Source: an uncultured bacterium (GTDB lineage Bacteria; CSSED10-310; CALFER01). From it: a stretch of 20,568 nucleotides of DNA. The position numbers and the translations under genes were made by a program. Shown here in pieces: positions 9,771-20,300 of this stretch. How positions within the stretch are numbered: the first letter of the stretch is position 1; every line of letters starts with the position of its first letter. The stretch spans positions 1 to 20,568 of the forward strand of contig CALFER010000040.1 of the NCBI GenBank assembly GCA_937951895.1, in the 5' to 3' direction. The notes below the pieces were generated by a model that saw only the letters and a program-made list of their open reading frames with translations, searched no databases and was not told the origin of the DNA.

Positions 9771-9780
9771 GGAGATACTT

Positions 9781-11241
9781 TCACTCGATCCGAATGACGA
9801 CCGTCCGATCCGGCAAACGGCGCGACTCCTGCAGATCGGTATCGAGCCCGTACTGACCGGAAAATAGAGGTTGGATCAGGTGGGAATTGTTGAAAATCAG
9901 TGTCTGCACAGGACCATCCTGTTCCTCTGGCCCGACCGCGGTCTCCGGTGAAATCCGCGCGCTCAGAGTCTGATTCTCATACCAGAGACGCACCGCCCGG
10001 GTCAAACTATTCTCGAAAAGCCCAGCGGGAATATGGGTCGGCACACGCCACCCCTCCAATTCGAAATGCGTCGACGGCTCAGGCTTCGGCACGGCAGCCA
10101 GCATCGTCGCACGCAACTCGACCATGCTCTGCCCGGCATCTCTCCACAGACCGGTCCGCTGCAGCGCTTCCATTCCGTAAGCACCGAGCAGCGTGACGAC
10201 GATGACGCCGGATACCAGATTCGCTTCCATCGAACGATCCCGATGATGCTCGGATTGGAGAAAATTGGCGATCAGGCAGGCGAAGCCGGTCATGGGAATG
10301 AGCAGATACTGGGATCGGTCGAGATGCAGCACGGGAATGAGCGCGATGGTGGCGAACGAGATGCTGAACCGGAGCCTCCGGAACAGGAATGCTGTCGAGA
10401 ACAGGACGGTAAGACCGATGAAGACGATCAGCTTGAGAACCGGTTTACCGCGAAAATCGATACTCAGCGGGAACAGAATCTGATTCAGATAATCCCTGAG
10501 ATTGTCGATAATCGAGATCAGGGAAATCGGGCCGGAAGCACCGGTCGAACCGATCAGGTTGCCGAGCGCAAAGAAGCGGATGAGGAGAATCACGATCAAC
10601 GCGATGAAGTGAGCGCCGTAAAAGGGTGAGCGTGTCGGCGTGAATGTGTCTTTGCGCGCATCCATGCGATCGCACACCACGATCAGCAGAGGTGTGATCA
10701 GAGCCGTTTCCTTGGAGGCCATCGCGAGAAAAGAGCAGATAATCGCACCGATCGAATTGAAACAACCCCGACTCTGATTCGACGGCATCGCCAGGAACAG
10801 GAGGATCGCGACCAGGCTGAAAACCGCCGCCAGCAGATCCGCCCGATACGCCAGCCACGCCGTGTTGCCGGCTATCGAGGGATGCAGGCAGAGAATCAGA
10901 CCGGCGATGAACGCCGTCCATCCGTTTCGATGAATCCGGTCAACCAGTTGCGCGGTCAGCAAGACGACCAGGATGAACAACGCGGTGTTCGTCACATGGT
11001 ATCCGATCGGATTCGCACCATGCAGAAGGTAGTCGATTTTCCACACAAGCATCGTTACCGGACGGTAGAACCCGAACCCGGGAGTCTCGAAATCGACCGG
11101 CGTGACAGCCAGTTTTACTGACGATTCGTCTTGCACGCGTCCGAGATAGATGAAGTCGTCCGCAACGAAACCGGTATCGAATCCCGGGATGCACACGAGC
11201 ATCGCCAGGACAAACAGGATGCTTCCCCCGAGCAGTTTCAT
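9781..11241 (-). CDS. TMTC/PMT-like GT-C membrane glycosyltransferase
   Basis: A 486-residue polytopic inner-membrane protein with about ten hydrophobic segments between residues 5 and 358, then a ~125-residue soluble C-terminal part. The first periplasmic loop holds FVADDFIYLG (Asp28-Asp29), the acidic pair used by GT-C lipid-phosphosugar-dependent transferases. FYRPV (58-62), the HPSIAG..AWLAYRADLLA stretch at 120-138 and AMASKETALITPLL at 173-186 match the conserved pattern of TMTC-type O-mannosyltransferase relatives. Unlike most TMTC proteins there are no TPR repeats; the tail is unrelated and unrecognised. By family, it would transfer a sugar from a polyprenyl-phosphate donor to a protein, lipid or glycan on the outer face of the inner membrane. 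It is the first gene of the operon, with its promoter at 11307-11335. The RBS is weak. The function is inferred from motifs and topology. Confidence 0.7.
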   Translation of the reverse strand: MKLLGGSILFVLAMLVCIPGFDTGFVADDFIYLGRVQDESSVKLAVTPVDFETPGFGFYRPVTMLVWKIDYLLHGANPIGYHVTNTALFILVVLLTAQLVDRIHRNGWTAFIAGLILCLHPSIAGNTAWLAYRADLLAAVFSLVAILLFLAMPSNQSRGCFNSIGAIICSFLAMASKETALITPLLIVVCDRMDARKDTFTPTRSPFYGAHFIALIVILLIRFFALGNLIGSTGASGPISLISIIDNLRDYLNQILFPLSIDFRGKPVLKLIVFIGLTVLFSTAFLFRRLRFSISFATIALIPVLHLDRSQYLLIPMTGFACLIANFLQSEHHRDRSMEANLVSGVIVVTLLGAYGMEALQRTGLWRDAGQSMVELRATMLAAVPKPEPSTHFELEGWRVPTHIPAGLFENSLTRAVRLWYENQTLSARISPETAVGPEEQDGPVQTLIFNNSHLIQPLFSGQYGLDTDLQESRRLPDRTVVIRIE

Positions 11242-11306
11242 GGTCTGCTGATCCGGCGCTGCGGCACAAGCTTCATTTCATCGAATCCATCCAACATATT
11301 CCGATC

Positions 11307-11335
11307 AGTATACTGCATCCTGTGTAATTGGTAAA
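11307..11335 (-). promoter_or_regulatory. Promoter of the four-gene radical SAM operon
   Basis: On the minus strand, TTTACC (11335-11330), a 17-bp spacer and TATACT (11312-11307) give a good sigma70-type promoter. Transcription would start near 11300, about 60 nt before the ATG at 11241. The -10 lies in the palindrome AGTATACT, so it reads the same on the plus strand, but I find no matching -35 there. Confidence 0.5.
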
Positions 11336-11371
11336 GTCAGGCTGTATCGATCCGAGATTCGGGCAGAACCG

Positions 11372-11420
11372 CGACTCTCGACCCGGCATGGAAAGTGGTG
11401 TATAGACCTCCTGAGAGTCG
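11372..11420. repeat. 8-bp inverted repeat in the leader of the acyltransferase gene
   Basis: CGACTCTC at 11372-11379 and GAGAGTCG at 11413-11420 are perfect inverted copies separated by 33 bp. A possible -10 (TATAGA, 11401-11406) lies between the arms, but its -35 is poor. The repeat could be an operator or an RNA stem. No T-tract follows, so it is not a terminator. Confidence 0.35.
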
Positions 11421-11459
11421 ACTTCCGCTCCATCCAGGCATCAAAATCGGAGGCTGCTC

Positions 11460-12098
11460 ATGAATCTGAACAGAATGATCGCACCGCTCCTGTCACGCGT
11501 CTACTCCCTCTATTCCAGAACCTATCGCACCACCATCATCAACGACCGGAACTTCCGCGAACTGCCTCCCCATCGCCCCCCCATCATCTTCGCTCACTGG
11601 CATTCAGACGACCTGAGCATGATCGGACCGCATCGAAACAAAGGACACACCATCCTGGTCAGCCAGTCCCGCGACGGCGATCTTCTGGCACATGCCCTGG
11701 AACACCTGGGTTATCGGACGATTCGCGGTTCGAGCACCCGGGGAGGCGCCCGCGGACTCCTCCAACTGATTCAATCGGTCCGGAGCGGTGCGGACACGGT
11801 CGTCACCGTCGATGGGCCGACGGGGCCTCGCGGCATTGTCAAGCCGGGCATCATCATGCTATCGCTCAAGACCGGTGCTCCCATCCAGACTCTCGGCGCG
11901 CAGGCATCCCGTAAATTCGTTTTCAGGAACAGCTGGAGCCAGACCTTTCTACCGGCTCCCTTTTCGAAGGTGCATATTCTTTACAGTCCGGAGCTGATCA
12001 CCCCTCCTGCCTCGGACTCCGAATCGGACCTGGAAACCTGTCGGCTGGCGGTGGAACGATCCCTGAATCGGATCCACGAGGATCTCGAAGCATTGTGA
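11460..12098 (+). CDS. DUF374-type lysophospholipid acyltransferase family protein
   Basis: A 212-residue protein; the ATG follows CGGAGG at 11448-11453. Conserved acyltransferase elements are in order: FAHWHSDD at 44-51 (the His and Asp of the HxxxxD-like catalytic motif; His46 with Asp50/Asp51), SQSRDGDL at 68-75, RGSSTRGGARGL at 89-100 and VDGPTGPRG at 117-125. This set is diagnostic of the DUF374 family, related to the LPS late acyltransferases. By family it acylates a lipid A- or phospholipid-type acceptor at the inner membrane. The N-terminus (residues 5-20) is amphipathic rather than a clear membrane helix. It is a single gene, divergent from the radical SAM operon and convergent with the anti-sigma gene, which ends 25 bp away. 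Its presence supports an outer-membrane-bearing host. Confidence 0.85.
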   Translation: MNLNRMIAPLLSRVYSLYSRTYRTTIINDRNFRELPPHRPPIIFAHWHSDDLSMIGPHRNKGHTILVSQSRDGDLLAHALEHLGYRTIRGSSTRGGARGLLQLIQSVRSGADTVVTVDGPTGPRGIVKPGIIMLSLKTGAPIQTLGAQASRKFVFRNSWSQTFLPAPFSKVHILYSPELITPPASDSESDLETCRLAVERSLNRIHEDLEAL

Positions 12099-12123
12099 GA
12101 GACCGGGGCGCGCTCCGATCGGG

Positions 12124-12933
12124 TCAGCGAGACAGGCGTGCTGACGTCGGAGCAGGAGTTCCGGTTTGCGTTGCGGAAGGAGTGGGGGTTGGAGTCGGCG
12201 TTGGAGTCAGCCTGAATGAGAACGCGTCGCTGTCCTTCGAAACAGCGATCTCGGACGACCCAACTTCACCCGACGCCTCGCGTTCATCACCAGCCGGCAT
12301 CGGGGCATTCATAACATGATCCATCTTTCCCTCGGGTTTTTCCGAAGCGACATCCCGCAGAGGATGGATCGGATCACCCTTCAGAACGGCTCGACTCTTC
12401 TGCTTCTTCTCGCCGGGAGATCCCGCCGGATCGGACTTCTCGAGGTGCATCTCCAGTCGATCGTCGTCCGTCCGGGCTTCAGGCTGCACGACGACGGCCG
12501 GACTTTCATCGGAGGGGACATCGCCCGGGTTTTCATGGGGCGGATCGACCCTTTGAACGATAGCCGTTTCGGACTTGCTTGAATGAAACTCACCGTGATT
12601 CAGGTAGTACAGCAGTGTGAACGATGCGACAAACACGAGAGCGATGACGGTGGCCGGCACCGGGAGTATAAAGAATGACTGCAGCCGTTCGACCCATGCC
12701 CGGTGCGATTCTCGTTTTCGGGCCATGTTCAGGATGAGGTGATCGATGCGCGCGGGCGGAGTGTCGAGACGAGCGGTGGAACGGGAGACCGAGAGGACGA
12801 ATCGGAAGGACTCGCAGGCATCCCGGCACGCGGCACACTCGGCCATGTGCGCCCTGGCATCGGATTCTTCGATCTCCGATTCGGGCTCGTCGCTCCGGGT
12901 GAGCAACCAGTTCTGAAATTGTTCGCAGTTCAT
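12124..12933 (-). CDS. Zinc-finger anti-sigma factor (single-pass membrane)
   Basis: A 269-residue protein. The start is the ATG at 12933, which overlaps the sigma factor's TGA (ATGA), rather than upstream codons in the same frame. Residues 1-45 are the anti-sigma zinc finger: Cys3, and HMAECAAC (His29, Cys33, Cys36, the HxxxCxxC motif). A single transmembrane helix runs ~88-111 (FFILPVPATVIALVFVASFT), placing the N-terminus in the cytoplasm and ~155 residues in the periplasm. That part is low-complexity and charged, and ends in a Thr-Pro run (LTPTPTPTPTPSATQ) encoded by a short DNA repeat at about 12178-12213. In the family, the cytoplasmic domain holds the ECF sigma factor until a signal, often by proteolysis or thiol chemistry, frees it. 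The signal here is unknown. Overlap with the sigma gene implies coupled translation and balanced amounts. Confidence 0.85.
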   Translation of the reverse strand: MNCEQFQNWLLTRSDEPESEIEESDARAHMAECAACRDACESFRFVLSVSRSTARLDTPPARIDHLILNMARKRESHRAWVERLQSFFILPVPATVIALVFVASFTLLYYLNHGEFHSSKSETAIVQRVDPPHENPGDVPSDESPAVVVQPEARTDDDRLEMHLEKSDPAGSPGEKKQKSRAVLKGDPIHPLRDVASEKPEGKMDHVMNAPMPAGDEREASGEVGSSEIAVSKDSDAFSFRLTPTPTPTPTPSATQTGTPAPTSARLSR

Positions 12934-13664
12934 CCCCTCACCTGCTTCTGCGGCAGCAATCCGCGTTTCGCGAATTCGTTTCGTATCTTCTCGAGCGCAT
13001 ACCGCATCCGGCTCTTGGCGGTGTTCTCGGAGCACCCCAGAATCCCGGCAACTTCCCAGAAATCGAGACCCGCATTTTCGCGAAGCAAGAACACCTCCCG
13101 TTGTTCGACCGGTAGTTCCGCGAGAATCTCGCGGAGCGCCTTCGCATATTCGAACAACTCCACGCTTTTATCTGCGGGGATCGCGGTCTGATCAGGATAG
13201 TCGCGATCCGGGCTGTCCGCGTCGTCGTCATCCCGATCGAGCGGTGTCACGATCTTGCGGATGGATTGCCGTCTGTAATGATCGGTCAGCAGGTTCCGGG
13301 CAATGGTGAAGAGCCAGGTTCGGAATCGTGCGGTCGGGCAATAGGCTGACGCGGATCGAATGACGCGGATAAATGTTTCCTGATAGAGATCCTCGGCCGC
13401 TTCCCGATCATGGCATGCACGGATAAAAAAACCGAACAATTCAACTCTGAATCGCTTCAGCAGCGTTTCGAACGCCCGGATATCCGCTTTAACCGTATAG
13501 CGCCGCATCAGTTCCTCATCGGTAACCTCGCCTCCTGAACCATGGGTTCCAGAACGATTCGGTCCCGAAGGCATCTGATCGGAAAAACGCATGAGACGGG
13601 ATAAAGATCTGAGCAGAGCGCCGATGCTGTCGAGTATCGGTTCGAGCGCGATAACGCAATCCAT
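12930..13664 (-). CDS. ECF-type sigma-70 family RNA polymerase sigma factor
   Basis: A protein of up to 244 residues. Region 2 runs ~58-130, with FETLLKRFRVELFGFFIRAC, AEDLYQETFIRVIR (core-binding DLYQETF) and FRTWLFTIARNLLTDHYRR. Region 4 runs ~170-235, with LAELPVEQREVFLL and the helix-turn-helix FWEVAGILGCSENTAKSRMR. The acidic linker between them (DRDDDDADSPDRD) is typical. It pairs with the anti-sigma factor by a 4-bp overlap. The start is uncertain: ATG 13664 coincides with the predicted transcription start (a leaderless message), and ATGs at 13592 and 13574 lack a Shine-Dalgarno. Most ECF factors begin near residue 47 of this frame, so the first ~45 residues may not be translated. The genes it controls cannot be told from this window; its own promoter looks sigma70-like, not autoregulated. 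Confidence 0.9.
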   Translation of the reverse strand: MDCVIALEPILDSIGALLRSLSRLMRFSDQMPSGPNRSGTHGSGGEVTDEELMRRYTVKADIRAFETLLKRFRVELFGFFIRACHDREAAEDLYQETFIRVIRSASAYCPTARFRTWLFTIARNLLTDHYRRQSIRKIVTPLDRDDDDADSPDRDYPDQTAIPADKSVELFEYAKALREILAELPVEQREVFLLRENAGLDFWEVAGILGCSENTAKSRMRYALEKIRNEFAKRGLLPQKQVRG

Positions 13665-13670
13665 GGTGTC

Positions 13671-13699
13671 AGTATACTACCTGACATCCTCCATGCAAA
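13671..13699 (-). promoter_or_regulatory. Promoter of the sigma/anti-sigma operon
   Basis: Minus strand: TTTGCA (13699-13694), 17 bp, TATACT (13676-13671). The predicted +1 is near 13664, which is the A of the first ATG. The element is interleaved with the nth promoter on the other strand. Confidence 0.5.
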
Positions 13700-13709
13700 C
13701 TGATAGGAT
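13681..13709 (+). promoter_or_regulatory. Promoter of nth and the DUF1844 gene
   Basis: Plus strand: CTGACA (13681-13686), 17 bp, TAGGAT (13704-13709). The predicted start near 13716 gives a leader of about 35 nt. Its -35 lies in the spacer of the opposing sigma-factor promoter and vice versa. Confidence 0.55.
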
Positions 13710-13711
13710 GA

Positions 13712-13731
13712 TCCGATCGATTTGGATCGGA
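13712..13731. repeat. 7-bp inverted repeat in the nth leader
   Basis: TCCGATC (13712-13718), a 6-nt loop, then GATCGGA (13725-13731). It would form a hairpin at the very 5' end of the nth message, or could bind a repressor at +1. It ends about 6 nt before the Shine-Dalgarno (GGAGGGG). GATC words are very common in this genome, so chance is possible. Confidence 0.3.
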
Positions 13732-13749
13732 GAATGCGGAGGGGTGTTC

Positions 13750-14394
13750 ATGGCGAGAGAAACGAAGAAGGACAAGATGGCTCGAGCGATCGAAATCATT
13801 CGGAGGTTGCGCAGGCAGTACGGCGGGGCTCGCAGTGCGCTCGATTTTGTTTCCCCGCTGCAGTGCCTTGTCGCGACGATCCTGTCGGCTCAATGCACGG
13901 ATGCTCAGGTCAACAAGGTCACACCCGGACTGTTCCGGAAATATACGGATGCCGAATCGTTTGCGTCGGCTTCTCAGGAAGAACTCGAACGGGACATCCA
14001 CTCGACCGGTTTTTTTCGGAACAAGGCGACCGCGATTCGCGCATGCTGCCAATCGATCGTCTCTCGGCACAATGGAATGGTGCCGGATACCATGGACGCT
14101 CTGCTCGCGCTCGAGGGTGTCGGCCGAAAGACCGCGAACTGTGTGCTGGGAAATGCCTTCGGACAGCCTGCGATCACTGTCGATACGCATGTCAAACGAA
14201 TCTCCTGGAGACTGGGTCTGACCGATCACCAGGATCCGGACAAGATCGAGAGCGATCTCAAGGAACTTTTCCCTCAGGAGGACTGGCTCGAAGCATCCCA
14301 CATGATCATCGATCACGGGCGCGCGATCTGCAACGCCAGAACCCCGCGATGCGCGGAATGTACACTCGATGATATCTGCCCCAAGAGGAAGTAG
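13750..14394 (+). CDS. nth: Endonuclease III (DNA glycosylase/AP lyase)
   Basis: A 214-residue base-excision repair enzyme that removes oxidised pyrimidines and cuts the abasic site. I start at ATG 13750 because GGAGGGG stands just upstream and residue 1 then matches the usual family length (~210); the same frame is open further 5' but that part reads through the promoter. The helix-hairpin-helix is LEGVGRKTANCVL at 121-133 with catalytic Lys127; the catalytic Asp is Asp145 in ITVDTHVKR. The [4Fe-4S] loop is complete: Cys194-x6-Cys201-x2-Cys204-x5-Cys210. No residue of the active site is missing. The DUF1844 gene starts 7 bp after the stop and is probably co-transcribed. The shared intergenic region with the sigma-factor gene may link repair to envelope stress, but that is only a possibility. 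Confidence 0.97.
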   Translation: MARETKKDKMARAIEIIRRLRRQYGGARSALDFVSPLQCLVATILSAQCTDAQVNKVTPGLFRKYTDAESFASASQEELERDIHSTGFFRNKATAIRACCQSIVSRHNGMVPDTMDALLALEGVGRKTANCVLGNAFGQPAITVDTHVKRISWRLGLTDHQDPDKIESDLKELFPQEDWLEASHMIIDHGRAICNARTPRCAECTLDDICPKRK

Positions 14395-17300
14395 GTGAAC
14401 GATGTCGAATCCGATTCCTGAAACGCTCTCATCCGAACAGCTTTTTGCCGGTCTGGTCCTGTCGATCTCGAATGCCGCCATGATCGCGATGGGAAAACTG
14501 GCCGATCCCGAGGCGGGGACGACCGAGATCAACCTGGACATGGCGAAGCTGAACATCGACATGCTGGAGATGCTCGTCGGGAAGACGCACGGAAATCTGA
14601 CCGAGAACGAGGATGCATTGCTGGGCACCACTCTGACGAATCTCAGACTGACTTACGTCCGTTCCGTCAAGTGACGCCCAAACCCGGCATCAGGACATGA
14701 TCTCGGTGCGCAGACGCGTCAGGCTGTCTTCGGGTCCGATGATGATCAGGCTGTCGAGGCGGGTGAGGATACGATGCGGCATGGGGATTTCCGATTTGAC
14801 CTCGCCTCCCTGCGTTCGATTGATCGCGATGATGGTCGCATTGTAGCGGTTGCGAAGGTCCAGTTCACGGACACTGCGATCGACGAGTCTGCCGACGACC
14901 GGCAGGACGACGATGTTGAATCCCATCGGGATCGTGACATAGTCATTTCGGACCACCGCAGGCGTTCGGGTGATGAATTTCAGCCCGAGTGTGCCTTCTC
15001 TGAGGATTTCCCGATCGTAGATATTGAATATGTCCCGATAACTGATAATCCCCTCAAACTGCCCCGACATCGGCTCAACGACCGGAATCTCGTCGAGCTG
15101 GTTGGTCTTCAAAATGCGGATGCAATCCAGCAGCGAGGCATCCGGAGCAATCGAAGGAAAGCGCCGGTTCATCAGATCGATCGGGCGGCGTTTGGATTTG
15201 ATCCCCTCCGTTTTGATCACGAGCGCGATCTGGGGCAGAGCGATCGCCCCCATGTAGACCCGGTCGAATCCGACCACATAACTCTGCGGGCGCGCATCGT
15301 TTACCATCAGTTCATACAGGAATTCGAACGACATGTCGGGTGCGACGGGCTGCACATCCCGATGCATGACATCCTGAACGAAGTGTCGCCGCATGATGCT
15401 CGATTCCAGACCGCCGTGCACATCGCCGCCTCGTCGTTTGAGGTGCACATGGTAGAGCGATTCCTTGCAGAGTCTCGAACTGATCAGCGAGGAGGTGATA
15501 CAGGCGATCATGACCGGGAGGATGATGTGATAGTTGTGTGTGGCTTCGAGCGTCAGAACGATGGCGGTGACCGGAGCGGAAACGACGCTGCTGAGCATGG
15601 CTCCCATGCCGGCAATCGTCAGCATCTCGTAAGAAGGCGGAAGCATCGGCAGGAACCGGCGTGCCACAACTCCGAGACATCCTCCGACCGACGCACCGAT
15701 GAACATGCTCGGAGCGAAAACCCCTCCCCCTGCTCCAGCCCCGAATGCGATCGACGTGGCGATGATTTTCGCAAGAACGAGGCCCACGAGCAATTCCATA
15801 CCGTAATTCCGGTTGATGATCTCCTGAATACCCTCGAATCCGCTCCCGTAGATCCGGGGAAAAGCGACAATGAGACCTCCGATCATGACAGCGCCGACCA
15901 GCAACCGGAATGGTTCGGGAATCCAGCGTGAGGCGATCCATCGTTCCGAATACTCGATCGTCTTCATGAAGAGCACACTCGTCAGGGCGATGATGGCACC
16001 GAGAACAAAGTAATAGGGCAGTTCGAGCGATCGGACCGTGAGTTCCGCCGGGATCTGAAAAATGGGCAGACGATCGATATGGTGGTGGGCGATGACGGTG
16101 GCGATGACCGATGAGGTGACGAGAGCGGCGAAGGTGTTGAGAGCGAAATGGTTGAGGATGATTTCGATGGAAAACATGACTCCCGCAATGGGAGCATTGA
16201 ATGAAGCTGCGATACCGGCCGCCGCTCCGCAACCGATCAGCACCTTGATCTGCTCGGGAGAAAACCGGAAGAAGCGCCCGAACGAAGAACCGAACAGCGC
16301 GCAGAGTTGGACGATCGGGCCTTCTTTCCCGACAGGAGCACCGGTACCGATCAGAATAATCGACGCGATCGATTTGGTCGTGACGATGCCGGCATCGATG
16401 CGGCCCCCCTTCATCACGAGCGCTTCCATGACCTCAGGTATACCCATGCCTTTGTACCGCCGGGCGAAGATAACCAGAATGGGCGTCGCCAGCAGAGCGC
16501 CCAGGACCGGGATCAGCAGTCCGACGTACTTCGGATGATTGAGCAGGAACGACACGGGGTGCATGAGAGGACCGAATGTCAGTTCATGGATGCGCCGCAG
16601 GCACCACCTCACCATCAGGGTGGTATAGCCGCCGAGCAAACCGATCAAGGTGGCCAGCAGTATAGTCTGTAGATTCAGATGAAGGCGCAACAGGTCACGC
16701 AGCATGAAAAACGGATTGTACAACCGTCTCATGCGCACGACTCCAACGGGTACCGACGATCATCCCCGGTTGCAGCACGCCGGAGTCTTGCGGAGAGCGT
16801 CCTGTTCGGTGCAACCGGGGAGATCATGGGTCACCACTCGATCGTGGTCACAATCGAGTTACTTTTTGTCGCTGACGAAGAAAACCGGAACCAGACCGCC
16901 GCCCTGGTGGACATTGATGATGTTGCCGGTTGCCGCACGCAGGAAGGCTCCGACGAACTCGCCGGCATGCGACCAGTAGTTGATGTTGACGTTCCGTTCA
17001 ACGAATCCTTTGTATTCGCCGTTTTCGACGATCGGGAAACGATCCTTCGGGATCCGCACGAACTCCTGAACCGCGAAATTGGCGTTGGGGGATACCGCGA
17101 CATCAACGGCCTTCTCCCACTGTTCCTGTGTTGCGTCGCACCCGATGGTGATGCCGAAACCGCCGTAACCGACATTCGGTTTCAGAACGAAACTGTCTTT
17201 GTCGCTCTTGAGGAGTTTCGAGATTTCCATTGTTTTGCCGTGGAAGGTTTCGTCCTTGCCCGGTCGGACAAAGCGCGTCCAGGGGACAGTGGCAAGCATG

Positions 17301-20300
17301 GTTTCCCACTCTTCTTCCGAGAAATGTTTCCGGTATTTTTCATCGCTCATGATGGCCGGAAGGGTTTTGAAATCACCCGTAGCGGCGCGAACCGGGTTCA
17401 CGAAGCAGATATTGCCGTCCCGATATGCCCGGATGATGTTCTGCACATGCGGCCAGAATTCCGGTTTGATGAAATCGTCGATCGCGTCGCGATAAACGGC
17501 ATCGACCACCGTGCCTTTGACGCTGACGGTTTTTCCGTCATATGCGAAATCGGCCGGATCGGCAAAAATGGCGTCATACCCGCGGCGCTTATATGATTCG
17601 ACAATTTCGATCACGTCATTGAGAATCGTGGAATCTTTCCAGCACACGATCGCGAACGTCGGTTTATCTTTCGGCTGGATCCCCTTTACCTTGCAGAACT
17701 CGCGATACTTCTTCAGCATGGCCTGCAGATGGGTTTCGAGCAGGTGATCGGTGTGGAGATCGTATGACTCACCGAGTTTCCTGACGGCGGGAAGGCCGAG
17801 AAAGATATCGAGCATCGCGTCATTCCATCCCATCCCGCTCGGATCACCGCAATTGAACTCCAGGAACTTCATCTCACCGCTTTCAGGATGATAAAAGCAA
17901 TCCAGACGGACCATGACCTGGTAACTGGGGTAAATGGGGTCCACCTTGGACAGATCGGCGATGAGACCATCCTGGTACACGAGGCCATCGAAGTTGTTTC
18001 CTTCGAGAAACGCCTTGCCGACTTTTTCAACACCCCGAATGATGTTCCGGGTGTGGAGTGAAATGAGCGGGCGATGCTTCATGTCGACAAAATACGGTTT
18101 CAGAAAAGTCGGAAAATCCATCTTCTTTCCGTGCATCTCCATGAACATGTTCTTCTCGCCCATCTTCTGCGTGAGTGTCTTCATCTGCGAGACGGGATCG
18201 GTCTGTCCGACGATGCGTTCATAATCCTGGTTCAGTCGCTGCAATAAGTCCATGTTGCCTCCTTCGAGAGTTGAGCGATGATGCTCGGTTTATCTGATGA
18301 ACGGTCCCAAGCCGACGCCCGGACGCTTACACACGTAATCGTCAATTTTGCGCGGTTTGCGTCCAAAAAGCAAGCATCTTGCGGCGGAAATTCAGATCCA
18401 CATCGTTCCTGTATCACACAAAGGAAAAACCCCCTCGGGGAAGGGGGCTTTTCAGGGGTTGCAAGGAGGTCTTTTTGACCGATCCGGGGGAAGATCGTGT
18501 CTATCATAGATAACGAAACTAACCCGAAAAGAGTTTCATGTTTTTTTCTCGGTTTGACATCATCACCCGGTTTTTCTAATCTTCTGAGACTCGACACCGG
18601 GAGACTTCAATGCCGGACACACCGCATGGCATCCTCGGGAATGCGCATCAGACCGAAACAGTTTACTGGATGATCGCCCTGGCTGCATTACTCGCGTTCT
18701 GCGCCTGGCTGCCCTGGCTGTGCCGATATCTCAATGCCCATCCGCCTCGTTCGATCCGGCCCGAAGATCCACCGCCATCCACATCTCCGTCTCGTGGAAA
18801 ATCATCTCACCGATTTCTCCGGGCAATCCGCCACCCCTTCCTGCCCTCGATCACCCTGTTCATCACCGCCTGGATTCTGCTGAAATCACTTCCCGCCTCA
18901 CACCTGTCCGCGGCTCTCTTCATCTCGATCATCCTCGCCGGAGCGGCAGTTCTCCTCTTCCATCGCACGTTTCGCACCGCCAGAACCGCTGCCGCGTTTC
19001 TTCTGATCGCCCTGATTCAATTCCTGATTCCCGAGAATCTGATTGTCAATCGGATCGCGCACGGCATCGCACCTGTTTTCGGAATCGAGCCGGGTGTGAC
19101 GGTCGTCAAACACCAGACGGTTCAATTCGATCACCCGATCTTCCGGACAACCGCATCGAGTCTCGAGTTTTCGAAAGACCGGACGCCGTACTTCCGGAGC
19201 GATTATTTTTCACTTGAAATCACCGGCTGCCTGGATATCGAATCCGCGGGAGAATACCAGTTTTTCCTGATCTCGGATGACGGAGCTGATCTCGAAATCG
19301 ACGGCAGGACCGTTCTGTCGAATCCCGGATACCATGCCGCGCAGGAAGTATCCGCGGCAATCGTTCTGGAAGCGGGGTGCCATCCACTCCGGATTCCCTA
19401 CTACAATGGAGCGTCGGACGCGGTGCTCCGACTCGAATGGTCGACTCCGTATCATCCGCGATCCGCGATTTCCGCATGGAACATCTTCATCAATCCCCCG
19501 GATCCACTCAGATCCCGGATATTCCGCAGGTGCATCGGATGGGGACCGCTTTTTGCGTGCCTTGCGATGGGAGGGCTCGCCCTCATCCTTCTCCGTCCGC
19601 ACCTTCGCCGATCCGATTTCATTCAGATCGTGTTCGATTCCGCGACTGAAAAAAACGATCGTTTTGAATCCATCAAAGAGTTTCTCCGTGTGCATCGGCG
19701 GACCCTGCTGTTCGGTCTGGCTACCGGTTTTGCAGCGGTCGTGGCCTTGTGGACCTGGTTTTATCTCCCGCGGTTTTCACCGGTGAAACATGGACTGAAG
19801 GGTACCGTGTACGCCGCGGGTGACTTCGACACACCCCTGCAATCATTTGACGCCGGGAACGCACGCATGCACTCGATCAGTCACCGACACCTGAAACGGA
19901 ACGCCTTCTGGGCCGTATTCGAGGGATATCTGCAGGTTGACCGGAGCGGCATTCACGCTTTCTCGCTTCAGGCCGACGACGGATCTCGCCTGAAGATCGA
20001 TCATGCCCCTGTTTTAAATGCCTGGAACATGGATCCTCGACGTGTCTCGAAGCAGACCCGCGAACTCGATGCCGGACTGCACCATATCCGTGTCGAAATG
20101 CACAGCGAAAACCAACCCGCGTTTATCGACCTGAAATACCTGCCGCCCGGGTCCGCATATGCCCACCCGATCAGCATCAGGCGGTTGTTTCCGGAAAAAC
20201 CGTCCGACGAGCGACTCCGGAGCGACCACCTCTTCTGGATCCTCCGAATCTCTCTCTTCACAGTCTCGACCCTGTTATTCCTCGGGTTCTCAATCCTTGT